A DNA stretch of 64,000 nucleotides, from NCBI GenBank assembly GCA_028753945.1, contig JAPNXP010000013.1, positions 2,976,001 to 3,040,000 on the forward strand, given 5' to 3'. The notes below the pieces were generated by a model. That model was not told the DNA's origin. It saw nothing but the letters and a program-made list of their open reading frames with translations, and did not search any database. Within the stretch, counting starts at the first letter, position 1. Each line of letters begins with the position of its first letter. Shown here in pieces: positions 22,027-31,812 of this stretch. This DNA is from Hexactinellida sp. DTS-2022 (taxonomy: Eukaryota; Porifera; Hexactinellida). The position numbers and the translations under genes are program-made.

Positions 22027-22264
22027 AAGGGGTGCCCAACTCGATTTAATTGCGGGACACGTAGGGGTTCCTCAAATATTTAGGTGGGCCATATAGGCCT
22101 TTTGATAAATTTCAGATTTATTTAGGGAGAGATAGGTTGGGGTATCCAAGCGGGAAATGGGACAGAAAAGAGTAAGAAACACATCAAAATCATGACACTA
22201 CATAAAATGCGCAAAAATATTAACCGAATTTAAATTTTTAGAGGGCCGTACGTGAACACCCCTG
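22027..22264. mobile_element. Degraded hAT-like MITE
   Basis: The left end is AAGGGGTGCCCAACTCG and the right end, reversed, CAGGGGTGTTCACGTACGGC. Flanking octamers TCCTAGAA and TCTTAGTA match at 6 of 8 positions. Non-coding. Confidence 0.5.
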
Positions 22265-23355
22265 TCTTAGTAGGTCAGACGCGATGTTTGAATACTTTCT
22301 AAAATATAAATAGTTATTCACAAAGTTTATGCTTAGGTTGTTTTAATATTCACCTTTTCCTTTTGAAAGGTGTAATAAGTTGGTTTGAATATTTTCTAAA
22401 ATAGATCTGATCGTGACCTACGTTATATAAGGACTATGCACCAACTTTGTGAAACTGGACCATGCATTTAATTAATTAAGGCTATTGATAATTAGGTTAT
22501 TTATCGTTATCAAATTAACTAGTAGTGATAGACCTCATAAATGTTCTATAACCATATAGGAACATGGTATCAAGGTATATATAGCACCCTTCAGAATTGA
22601 GTTATGGCATCATTTGATTACGTAATCGCAATTTTTTATGGGTAATATAGTGTTTTTATAGCACGCTTTTAGCATAGTTTGACGCGTTATAAATGTTCAA
22701 AATTGAAACATGAGGATATCCATAACTAGTTGAATGAAATATATCGAAATTATAAATGGAATGTTGACACATTCCTCGGTTGCCAGGGAAGTCTATATTT
22801 CCTAAAATGAGCCATAACTCAAAAACTATCTATTTTATGTAAACTAGGCTAGTACTGATCTATCCGCAATAGGTAACTTCCTTTGATAATACATTATACG
22901 TATATGCCTAACTACAATAATTTTTGAGAGAATAAGATAATTAGCACTTAATTCCATATGAGGTAATACACTCATTATCTCAAATATAATTGTAGTTAGG
23001 CATATATAATGTATTATCAATGAATAGGAAGTTACCTATTGCGGATAGATCAGTCGTAGTACTATTGGGCATCATGTTCCAATTTGAAAACATTTATAAC
23101 GCGTCTAACTATGCTAAAAGCGGGCTATAAAAGCACTATAATACCCACCAAAAATTGCGATTACGTAATCAAATGATGACATAACTCAATTCTGAGGGGT
23201 GCTATGTATACCTTGATACCATGTTCCTATATGGTTATAGAACATTTATGAGGTCTATCACTACTAGTTAATTTGATAACGATAAATAACCTATTTATCA
23301 ATAGCCTTAATTAATTAAATGCATGGTCCAGTTTCACAAAGTTGGTGCATAGGCC

Positions 23356-23501
23356 TGTTGTGTGGTATTTTGAGACGCTGTGGTATTTTGAGACGCCTAT
23401 ATGATACACTCTATACATCATGGATGTGCTATTACAAATTAGACTGTGGTATTTTGAGACGCTGTGGTATTCTGAGGCGCAACTATATAAGGTAAATTAT
23501 A
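23356..23501 (+). repeat. Left terminal inverted repeat of the Ginger-like element
   Basis: Contains the box GTGGTATTTTGAGACGC(T/C) twice at its tip (about 23362-23398) and twice again about 90 bp inside (about 23446-23481, the last copy varying to GTGGTATTCTGAGGCGC). Between them is unique sequence. Paired direct repeats at this spacing are candidate integrase-binding sites. The right repeat is 30824-30969. Confidence 0.88.
23484..23490 (+). promoter_or_regulatory. Candidate TATA box of the integrase-OTU gene
   Basis: TATATAA lies inside the left terminal repeat, 114 bp upstream of the first in-frame ATG favoured for the gene. The right repeat has TATACAA at the equivalent place, one of only two differences between the ends, so only the left copy keeps a good TATA box. 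Confidence 0.5.
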
Positions 23502-23603
23502 TTACTCTGCTTGTCTACAACTATCACAACACAATCAATCAATCAATCAAACAAACTAATCAAACCAAACCAAATAATCAATCATTTCTATTCTGATTTT
23601 CAA

Positions 23604-26600
23604 ATGAATTCAGAAGAGTATCAAGAAATTATTCAGTTTCTTCGCGAACAAAAATATCCTGAGACAGTACAAGACTCACGGCAAACAAGATGGAATTACA
23701 AAAGAAAACTGTCCTCCTATTTCATTGCAGAATCCGACACACTATTCAAGGTGAGATTTTTTTAAACCCCAAAAATGACTCGCTATACTAATAAATAATC
23801 CCATTATTTATATATTAATTAAAAATACAGTAGATCCTCTTTAATTAACAGCCACTGCATAACGGTTACTTGTCTATAACGGCCATTTTGCCCTGTCCTT
23901 TCCTGGTCCTTATTACTTAGCAGGTTCTACTATATTTGATTTAATAGTTTTAATTAATCTTCTCCTTAGAGAGTTAAACTGGGAGGTACAGAAACAGATT
24001 TGGAAGTTCCATTGAAGTCTCAGTTGGATGATATTTATCAAAGGTTCCATGACCAAGTTGGTCATCCAGGGATTCACGCCACTCTTCATTCAGTTCAGCA
24101 AAGAAACACATGGACAGGAATGCACATTGACGTTCGAGATTATGTAAGTTAATATGATAATGAAATTTATTTGAACAATTTGTATTTGATGTCTTTCGAA
24201 TTAAAATTGCTTAATTAATAAGGGTAACTTATCTACTCAAAATAGGAAAAAGTAGTTACTTTTCAAATTATAGCCAACTGGATCACCCTGGTCCTCATTT
24301 TGCAACTTCAACCAATCTAATCTTTGACTTCTGTACGAAAAATTTCCCTATTTCCTAACGATTATATAATTATATAATTATCCCTTAACCTACTATTAGT
24401 TCGATTTATTTTCAATTAAAATCAATTTGTAATGTTATGTAGATATATTCATTTGATTTATTTTACAATTACTGGGTAAATTGCATTGCAATTATCAATT
24501 CAGTACATACTCGAATCAGACGTACCAATTTCTATTCCCAACTAAATTCTGCTAGTATGTACTCTTAGAAAATTGTCAGCAGAACTTCGTTAGTGTTTTG
24601 ATTGTCTGAGTACGTGACAACCAAAATACTTTTATATTATCGTTGAGTATGTTTGAAGACTGTATACCCTTTACATCGTATTTACACAATTCAACAAGTC
24701 AGCATTTCGACCTGTGGATTATGCATACGGATTTAGACATGCCTTCCGTTAGTACGTACTTTGTCTTGTTTCCCAAGGCTGGTACGCCTTAATCGAGTTC
24801 TATTATATTTCTATTCTAATTGATGTACGTACATCCCAAAATAGCATTAGAATGCAGTGTTAGTGGAACATTTGAGTTGAATCATCCATGTGCTGTAATC
24901 GTAATTATTAAGTTCTAGATTGTCTAATTAGTAAAGCATTTTATTTTGACGACTAATAGCAACTAACATGATTTCGCAAGATCCCAAATTGTTTTTATAT
25001 TTATTTTTATAATGTTCAGTTAACTTTAATCAACCATTTACGAAATTTATATAATGGTGTAATTAGATATCGATGCTGTAACTAATACAAAATTATTAAA
25101 AAATGCCATATTATAATTACTTTATTGTATACTAAAGGTAAGGACTTGCCATACATGTCAGATGACAGCGGCCTTGCCACCACAACCGCAAAAGAAGCTC
25201 CAACCAATCCCACCTCCATCTAAAACGTGGAAACATATAGGGATGGACCTTATATGTGATTTCTCTGAGAGCAAAGATGGATATAAACACATCTTAGTCA
25301 CTGTTTGTTATCTGAGCAAAAACGTTGCAGTGCGCGCTCTCAAGTCGAAGACATCAGAAGAAGTAATCCAGAATCTTAAGGATATCTACCTCGATATGGG
25401 ATTACCCGATATTATTCAGCACGACCAAGGAAGGGAGTTTACAAGTAATGTGAGTTGCATAATCATTTTTCTACATTATAATCGAATATTATCAGTGACA
25501 TATTGCTAAATATGTATTTTTTATAATATTAGTACGTATTCGATAGTAATTTTTCTTGTATTATTCATAGATATTTCAGGAATTTCACCGGAAATTAGGA
25601 GTTGAAAATCGTAGCACTCGTGCATACCACCCGATGGCTAACGGTTTAGTCGAAGCACACAATAAGATTCTCAAAAGGTAGTGTTATTAGTTAACTAGTA
25701 AATGATAACAACATTTCGAATGCATGATTTAGGATAATATACCAACTATGAAAGTTCTTTTTTAGTAAACTGAACAAAATGGAGATCCAGACTGGGGATC
25801 ATTGGACAAATCTTCTAAAAGCTGCTGCAATAACAATGAATTCTACCTTTAAAAGGTCCCATGGTCAAACTCCATTCAAGGTTATGTGGGGAAGAGAGTC
25901 CAGGCATCAAGATCTTCTATCGACCATTAACAACCTGCAGTGCAACACTGAAGAAGATTTTGCAATAGACGATGCTATTATGAGCGAATTCATTCCTCCA
26001 CTCGATGATATTGAAGAAATATCAGACATCTTTTCTCCACCACTTGACATTCCCCAAGAAGAAGTTACTAGTATTGATGAATCTCGTACTTCTACACAGC
26101 AATCAGCAATGGATAGTATCAACTTTGAGCAAATAAAACAGAAGATGCAGTATGATAAGAAGGTCAACGAAGGACGGTTAGTTTAGCTATATTATAAATT
26201 CAACAATGTTTTCTTACTCACATTTTATTATCATTATGACATCTGTAGTGCCTCTCTGAAGATGGATGATAAGATCATATACACTAACATGCCAAAGATC
26301 AAACACTTACCCAAAACGAAGAAGCAATCAAAATATATTGGGCCTTACACGGTGTCGAAAGTAACAGATAGTCATGTTACTATTTCTCAGACAGAATTAG
26401 GAGCCAAAAAAGACAAGAAAATTCCAATCCATATCACACGTCCTTATTTTGTAAGAAACACTAAGAAGAAAGTAAACCTCGATTCGAGCATAGGTGTCGA
26501 CACATCACAGGTACTATTGATCAAATCATACATAATTAGAAATTAGTGTCAATTTAATTGAAAATATTCAATTTTAGACTTGCCTGAATCTCTATGGATT

Positions 26601-28365
26601 TACAGCAGTATCTATATTTACACATCTAACTACTTTCAAAGTAAGGATTCCATTCTCTTTACATTCCTGAATTATTGTTGAGAAGTCATTGTTATTTATA
26701 ATTTACTTCTCCAATTGATGTCAATTTCAGTTATCTCATAAACTTCCAGGCAATAATGATTACTTCATCATTTTTTTGAATTTCTAGGAAATTCTAAAAC
26801 AGAATATTCTCCAAGGAACCTTCGCGACTCCTTTACATGAGAAATTGTACAGAAGCTTAAACAAACAACACATCTATACTCCCAACACCTATTTATTTCA
26901 GTTTTTGAATGGTGAAAAAGAAGATAAAATTGTAAGTCTAACCGAGTATAAATTAGAAAATTTTAGATTAGTTAAACACAACTTATATCCATTGTATTTA
27001 TATATCTGTAGAAGAGAGACATAATTGAGACTGTAATGGAATGGACACCAGATATTTATCCTAGTTTTACAGATAATGAGCGTGCTAGACATACACACAA
27101 AATACTGTATTTCGTGGTAAGTATTCTACACAATATTATTGAGATACCTTATATGGATGCTCTAATTAATTGTGTAATTTTTTTATACTTAATGATTCCT
27201 ATATACCTTTATTAGGCGATGGAGTATCTCAATACAATGCTATGGGACACGTTCGACGAAAAAGATCAAACCGTTATTACAGATGCCTATCCGGATGACC
27301 CAAAAATTATTGTTATAGATGAGAATTGGCAGCGTAGTAAATGTGTTCTCTTGGGGATAACATTTGATTCAGTTAGCAAGCAACCATCGGATCTCGTTGG
27401 ACAGCCACTAAGCAAATACGAACCAGAGCTGACAGAGAAAATCAAAGGAGATGGTAATTGTCTCTTCAGATGTCTCTCCAAAATAATTACTGGGAGTGAA
27501 AACAGCCACCTACAGCTTCGTTCCATTATATGCCGATTTATAGCCAGTGAAGGGACAACAAAACTTGGATGGTATTTTAAATCAAAGCAAACAACACCGT
27601 GTCATTACCTCACACACGAAAACGCTATCTATCGTGAATCCATTTGGGGAAGTGATGTTGAAATTATGGCTGCTTCTGCTATTCTGAATGCCGATATCTA
27701 CGTTGCTAACAACGATTATAGAATGCCAGAGTCTGTAATTCGTCATGTGCGTTGGAGCTTGCTCAGATCTACTAACAGCCCGACTGCCAATCTTTACATC
27801 AAAAATTTCGTCCTACATTATGAACCTGTTGTATCAATGCTGAAATCTCCTATCCCGACGTATGGAACTACAACAGATGAAGTCCTAACAGTGTAATAAC
27901 AACTCACAACACTCTTTCGAAAGCGCTCAAAGACAAGGTACATCGAACTTTGTGGGGACCTCTGCTAGAGGTTATTCAGGCAACGCAATCCCTATCATGG
28001 TGAGCCCAGATAATGGAAACGTGACCTGCAACGGCACATCCCCAGTGGCGAGAGACGAGCTGTTATCTACAAGGTAAATAAAAGATGACAACAAATAGGT
28101 AAGTGATATACCTATGGAATCAAGTGAGTTTTAAAGTTATTTTTTTAATTGTAGTTAATATTGTTTGCGTTTATTTCTTTTAAGTTTTAGGTACATTGGA
28201 AACCGCCTCGCCTTCTTAGGGTTCTTCATAATACCTGGAACTAGATCAACAAAATTTCCCATGCCAATTCTTCCGTTTATCCAGTTTCATAAACATATAG
28301 CGAACTCTCGATTAAATTATAATAGGAAATTAGAACAATTTACAAACAAACTGGTTTTTAATTAA
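23604..28365 (+). CDS. Integrase-OTU protease fusion of a Ginger-like transposon (10-12 exons)
   Basis: Exons inferred by eye from GT-AG borders that keep frame: 23604-23750, 23970-24143, 25138-25449, 25571-25677, 25766-26176, 26249-26510, 26578-26640, 26788-26931, 27012-27116, then 27216-27830, 27892-28073 and 28191-28365 (898 codons). If the last-but-two intron is retained, exon ten runs to a stop at 27896 (801 residues). There is no internal stop. Domains: HHCC zinc finger (His76, His81, Cys111, Cys114); integrase core with Asp144 (HIGMDLICDF), Asp203 (IQHDQGREF) and Glu239 (ANGLVEAHNK), D-D-35-E spacing; GPY/F motif (YIGPYTV) near 415; OTU domain with GDGNCLFRC (Asp654, Cys657) and the likely catalytic His in NFVLHYEPV near 776. 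The integrase would cut and join transposon ends in the nucleus; the OTU part would be a deubiquitinase-like cysteine protease whose target is unknown. An ATG 93 bases upstream is also in frame. The second intron (994 bp) is the longest. Confidence 0.85.
23828..23931. mobile_element. Mariner-type MITE within intron 1 of the integrase gene
   Basis: The left end is CAGTAGATCCTCTTTAATTA and the right end, reversed, AGTAGAACCTGCTAAGTAAT. The same MITE occurs in the relic Ginger copy at about 46600-46690, so it entered before that copy was made and travels with the family. Confidence 0.7.
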
Positions 28366-28373
28366 AAAGAAAT

Positions 28374-29481
28374 AGAATAATTAATTTACTAATACTACAC
28401 TAGGTACAGCAGCTAGAAACGATATTAATTAATAATTGTTATATAGCGCTGTCGTATGCCATAAAAAAGAGTATCTAATTTCAGTACATATGTCTGGCTA
28501 TAATTTGGTTGTTGTTGTGGAATACTGAGATAATAACTAGCCAAAATTTCCATTTCTTTCAGTTAGCTAAGTTAAAACTTTCGTTGTGATAACTTATCAT
28601 AGTTTTTATTAAACCTTCTGTTTAATAAAAACCCTCAGTCTCATGTAATGGGTAAATTGTCCTGAGCCTAGGTCCCGCTAATGGTGTCAAGAGATAAGTT
28701 CGGTGTTTTCAGGTAAGCTCTTGACATCCCTCAACCGTTAGGCTCGCGGTTGGGGAAAGGTACAGAGTGTGTTCCAAGTACACTCACAGCGAAACTACTC
28801 TTTAGTAGCTAGCTGCAGCCCTGAGGGACCAACCTACTATTTATTCATTAATCAATTAATTAATTAACACTACTTCACAGCATAATCAATTATCTTTCCA
28901 TATAGCTTACTAACAGGCAGTTATCAAGACATGTTATCTTATTACTCTGCGAGAAGAATCGAGCCTGAACATTGTACAAGCCAGAACAAGTAGTTCCCGT
29001 CCTGAATTTGAAAATTTTGATGGATTAGTTTATATCCTTTACACATTAGTTATGTGGTATATTTATTATATCTTTCTGAAACTGTTACTCTGATATTTCC
29101 CATTAAATTTATTAATAAAAGATATCAATGCATAATAGTGGCTAATCTTAATAACAGGGTGATAAAAGTAAATTTTTAATATAAATTGCTTTTAGTTAGA
29201 CATAGGTATTTATTATAATCAAAAATATAATCAGGGAGTAATTAGGTATGTATTGTAGCCAAACAAAGTGGAGAAATAAGATAATAAACTAGTAGTTAGA
29301 TAAATTAGATATCGTGTTACTTAGGAATCATTTTAAGCTTCCACAATGTGTGCACTTGGCCCATATTACACAAGTTTCATAAGCTTCCACAATGTGTGCA
29401 CTTGGGCCAAATTACGTTTTTAATGTTTCATGACTCAGTTTTGTGCTACAATGATTTACAACTTACAACTATAAATACCAT
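28374..29481. other. Non-coding 3' half of the Ginger-like element, part 1
   Basis: No long frame. A perfect hairpin TTTTTATTAAAC / GTTTAATAAAAA lies at about 28603-28631, the structured segment at 28669-28836, and a direct repeat of AAGCTTCCACAATGTGTGCA at about 29335 and 29381. Confidence 0.5.
28669..28836 (+). other. Multi-stem RNA-like segment inside the Ginger-like element
   Basis: An outer stem, GGTCCC (28671-28676) with GGGACC (28825-28830), encloses at least four more: GTCAAGAG/CTCTTGAC (28686-28693, 28718-28725); CCCTCAACCG/CGGTTGGGG (28728-28737, 28747-28755); GAGTGT/ACACTC (28765-28770, 28780-28785); CTACT/AGTAG (28795-28808). It is G+C-richer than its flanks. It was compared from memory with tRNA, hammerhead, HDV-like and group I intron cores, without a match. 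Function unknown. Confidence 0.5.
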
Positions 29482-29511
29482 ATGAAATATGCAAAAGTAA
29501 TTACAGCTATA

Positions 29512-29697
29512 ATGGATTCTTCAGATAGATACTATATTGAATTTATTGAACAGATGGAAAAAGAATACGAAGAAAAAAAAATGAGCATGATGGAAGAGAC
29601 ATGCAAAATGATTGATGAACACAAAGCGTATCTAGATATGAAAAGGGCGGAATGGGAAATCGAAAAAAAGCATTTGAAAAAAAAATCAGAAAATTAA
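29512..29697 (+). CDS. Small coiled-coil protein of the Ginger-like element
   Basis: 61 residues from the ATG at 29512 (MDSSDRYYIEFIEQ), or 71 from 29482. The frame is highly charged, with a long predicted helix of heptad character (EKEYEEKKMSMMEETCKM, then DMKRAEWEIEKKHLKKK). A TATAAATA lies at 29470-29477; if that is the TATA box, the downstream ATG is the better start. AATAAA follows at about 29814. No family was recognised. A decayed duplicate at 30240-30650, with matching 3' untranslated words, argues that this was a real gene unit within the transposon. Confidence 0.5.
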   Translation: MDSSDRYYIEFIEQMEKEYEEKKMSMMEETCKMIDEHKAYLDMKRAEWEIEKKHLKKKSEN

Positions 29698-30239
29698 AAC
29701 AAACGATAATACGAATGGGGGATAAAGATTCAGATTAAGTGGAGAATTATTTAATTAGAAGAAGAGTATTAGACTTTAGTTTGTAATGTGTTTTTTGTTA
29801 ATTCATAAGATTAAATAAAGTTGTGCTTTACTAGTATTTTAATTAATGGTATTTTTTAATTAATTAATCTATAAGGGAAAATGCATATAGCTTGACTAGA
29901 TCCTGTCTTTTTTAAGGCAAGTGGATTAGAGAGTTAAATCTTTCAGTTATAAGAATTATAAATATGATATTTAGCCAACAAAATGCTTTAGAGAGAAAAA
30001 AATTAAGATTTGCAAGATATCGAATTTAGTAATCGTTTGGGAACCAGTTCCTCATTCTTGTAATCGGAAGTGCTAAATAACTAACGCATTCCATTTAATT
30101 CCGGAATTTGATTCAAGAATATAAGCTAATAGTTCGGATTACATCAAATTTAATGACAATGCACATGATATTCGTGATTACTTCGTGAGTCTTTCTATTT
30201 GATCAAAGATGTATAAACTTAGAAACTATAAATACGTTA

Positions 30240-30650
30240 CAGTTTAGGAATTATTGAATTAGGATGGTTTCAATGATTTATGTGGACGAGACGTTGACAG
30301 AAGAAATTCAGAATCAGCCGAAGAGCAGATCGAGCTGCCAAGATGCAGTCGAACAATTTTAACTAATTGATTCTTTTAATTAAGAGCAGAGGATCCCTGG
30401 AGAATGAGAGAAGAGTATGGCAGGATGAGAGAAATGCTTTGAAAAGAAAAATTAGGGAGAATTAGAAAACTGCGAAACATGGAGACTTAGCTGGAGGGTT
30501 CCGAGAAGTGTAGGGATATCATTGGAAACTAGAATAATTTGTATACTTTATTATTTAGATGTTTGTTGTGTCAATTAATGAAATAAAGTTGAGTTGCTAC
30601 TACGTATTAATTAATAAACACCTTCTTTTAATAAAGCAAGTGGATTACAA
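30240..30650 (+). pseudogene. Decayed duplicate of the small coiled-coil gene
   Basis: Encodes a broken frame with ENERRVWQDERNALKRKIREN, similar in character to the intact frame at 29512. The trailing sequence (AATAAAGTTGwGyTkyTAC, ATTAATTAAT and GGCAAGTGGATTA-like words) repeats that after 29697. It is therefore one half of an internal tandem duplication. Confidence 0.5.
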
Positions 30651-30823
30651 TTATCTGTAAAGTGGAAAATTATTTTCACTACCAGCGCTCGAAATACCAC
30701 AGTAGATTGGAAAAGCAAATCCAGAATTCACTAGTTATACTAAGTCTCAAATTCACAATTTAATTAATTAATTAATAATTAAGTATAACATTAAATGTTC
30801 AGTAAACTTATAGTTTGAGTGGA

Positions 30824-30969
30824 TATAATTTACCTTGTATAGTTGCGCCTCAGAATACCACAGCGTCTCAAAATACCACAGTCTAATTTGTAATAGCACA
30901 TCCATGGTGTATAGAGTGTATCATATAGGCGTCTCAAAATACCACAGCGTCTCAAAATACCACACAACA
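30824..30969 (-). repeat. Right terminal inverted repeat of the Ginger-like element
   Basis: The complement of 23356-23501 with two mismatches noticed (ACACC against ACATC, and TATACAAGG against TATATAAGG). Confidence 0.88.
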
Positions 30970-30999
30970 GGCCTTATATAACGTCGGTCACGATCTGAT

Positions 31000-31640
31000 A
31001 TATTTTTAAATGACTGTACTTTGGTGGCTTGAACTTTATGCAGTCATTATATGTGATTGGATAATCGGAAGGCGCCCGCATAGGTAGAACAGCCCCGACT
31101 ACTGCCGCGAAAACCGAACAAAACCTATTGGTGCATCATACATCCAGGATGTATGTACTTTAAATATGCATAAAATTTAGTCTAGTTGTTGGTAGTTACT
31201 ATATAAACTTCTGCAATCTTTTATTTTTTATATTAGTGGTAAAGGATAATGAATTGATAATTCAACCTATTTTTTATGACTTCTTGGCTAGGAAACTCTA
31301 CATCACAGTAAACATGCAGTCACTACGACGAAATACGAGGCAAGGACTTGAGCTGGAGAGATAGGATGGGACTGATCAGGGGTTAAGTGGGATCGGACAC
31401 CAATGTAATGCTGATACTTAAGACCTTTTATGCTCATAAATTTCTTTTTCCTAAGTTTTTGGTGGGCAAATTTCCTTTGATGTCATAATAGGTGCCAGTC
31501 CTAAAGGAATATTCTACAATAATATAGAGATATTAATGCCAATATCATTGGAAGCTTCTAAAAAGTGGGACTGCCAATGCGGCAAGGGCCCACCTACATA
31601 CGATGGCCTTGACAGCAATTGAGGCCCCAAACCTGTGGAG
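31000..31640. other. Spacer, nothing recognised
   Basis: No gene or complete repeat was seen. It ends with GAGGCCCCAAACCTGTGGAG, which continues in GAGGCCCC after the next small insertion. Confidence 0.4.
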
Positions 31641-31796
31641 CATAGGCGTCGTAATCCGCCCGGGTGCCCGGAAATGTCCGGGCGGCACGGAAGTGTTGCC
31701 CCTATGCTACTAATACTATACCCGGAGTTTACCCGGATATTACCCGGAATTTCCGGGCGGCCCGAAGGATTGACCTTTGCATTTACGACGCCTATG
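31641..31796. mobile_element. CATAG-type hAT-like MITE, target duplication CTGTGGAG
   Basis: Ends CATAGGCGTCGTAA and TTACGACGCCTATG are exact complements, flanked by CTGTGGAG (31633-31640 and 31797-31804). The interior repeats CCCGG(A/G)A and CCGGGCGGC words. The CATAG tip and 8-bp duplication are shared with the array element at 13421. Confidence 0.92.
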
Positions 31797-31812
31797 CTGT
31801 GGAGGCCCCAAG

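Larger units (their letters stand above)
23356..30969 (+). mobile_element. Complete Ginger-like transposon (7614 bp), target duplication GGCC
   Basis: The element begins TGTTGTGTGGTATTTTGAGA and ends with its complement, flanked by GGCC at 23352-23355 and 30970-30973. Terminal inverted repeats are about 146 bp with only two mismatches seen. TGT...ACA ends, 4-bp duplications and a GPY/F-bearing integrase are the hallmarks of the Ginger (GIN) superfamily of cut-and-paste transposons, whose integrases resemble those of Gypsy retrotransposons. Contents in order: TATA-bearing left repeat, integrase-OTU gene (23604-28365), structured RNA-like segment (28669-28836), small coiled-coil frame (29512-29697) and a decayed duplicate of it (30240-30650). 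The near-identical ends and uninterrupted coding exons suggest recent movement. A relic of a second copy is at 46570-46960. Confidence 0.9.
22412..30992. mobile_element. Fold-back element, 7-bp target duplication ATCTGAT, hosting the Ginger-like transposon
   Basis: Terminal repeats CGTGACCTACGTTATATAAG and, reversed, CGTGACCGACGTTATATAAG are flanked by ATCTGAT (22405-22411 and 30993-30999). Without the 7.6 kb inserted transposon the element is about 963 bp and is almost entirely one palindrome, with arms of about 450 bp meeting near 22950. Relatives lie at 33579-35470 and 45655-46476, and partial copies at 8645 and about 57440-57960. Non-coding. The 7-bp duplication and proximity to P-superfamily elements with the same duplication length suggest P-type mobilisation. 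Confidence 0.88.

Noticed and set aside
28669-28836. tRNA, hammerhead, HDV-like or group I intron
   Set aside because: No CTGANGA/GAAA hammerhead core, no tRNA A/B boxes in the right places, no group I P7 core. Only a generic multi-stem structure is supported.
23356-30969. LTR retrotransposon or retrovirus-like element
   Set aside because: The integrase is retroviral in type, but the ends are inverted rather than direct repeats, and there is no gag, protease or reverse transcriptase. Spliced exons and a 4-bp GGCC duplication fit a DNA transposon.
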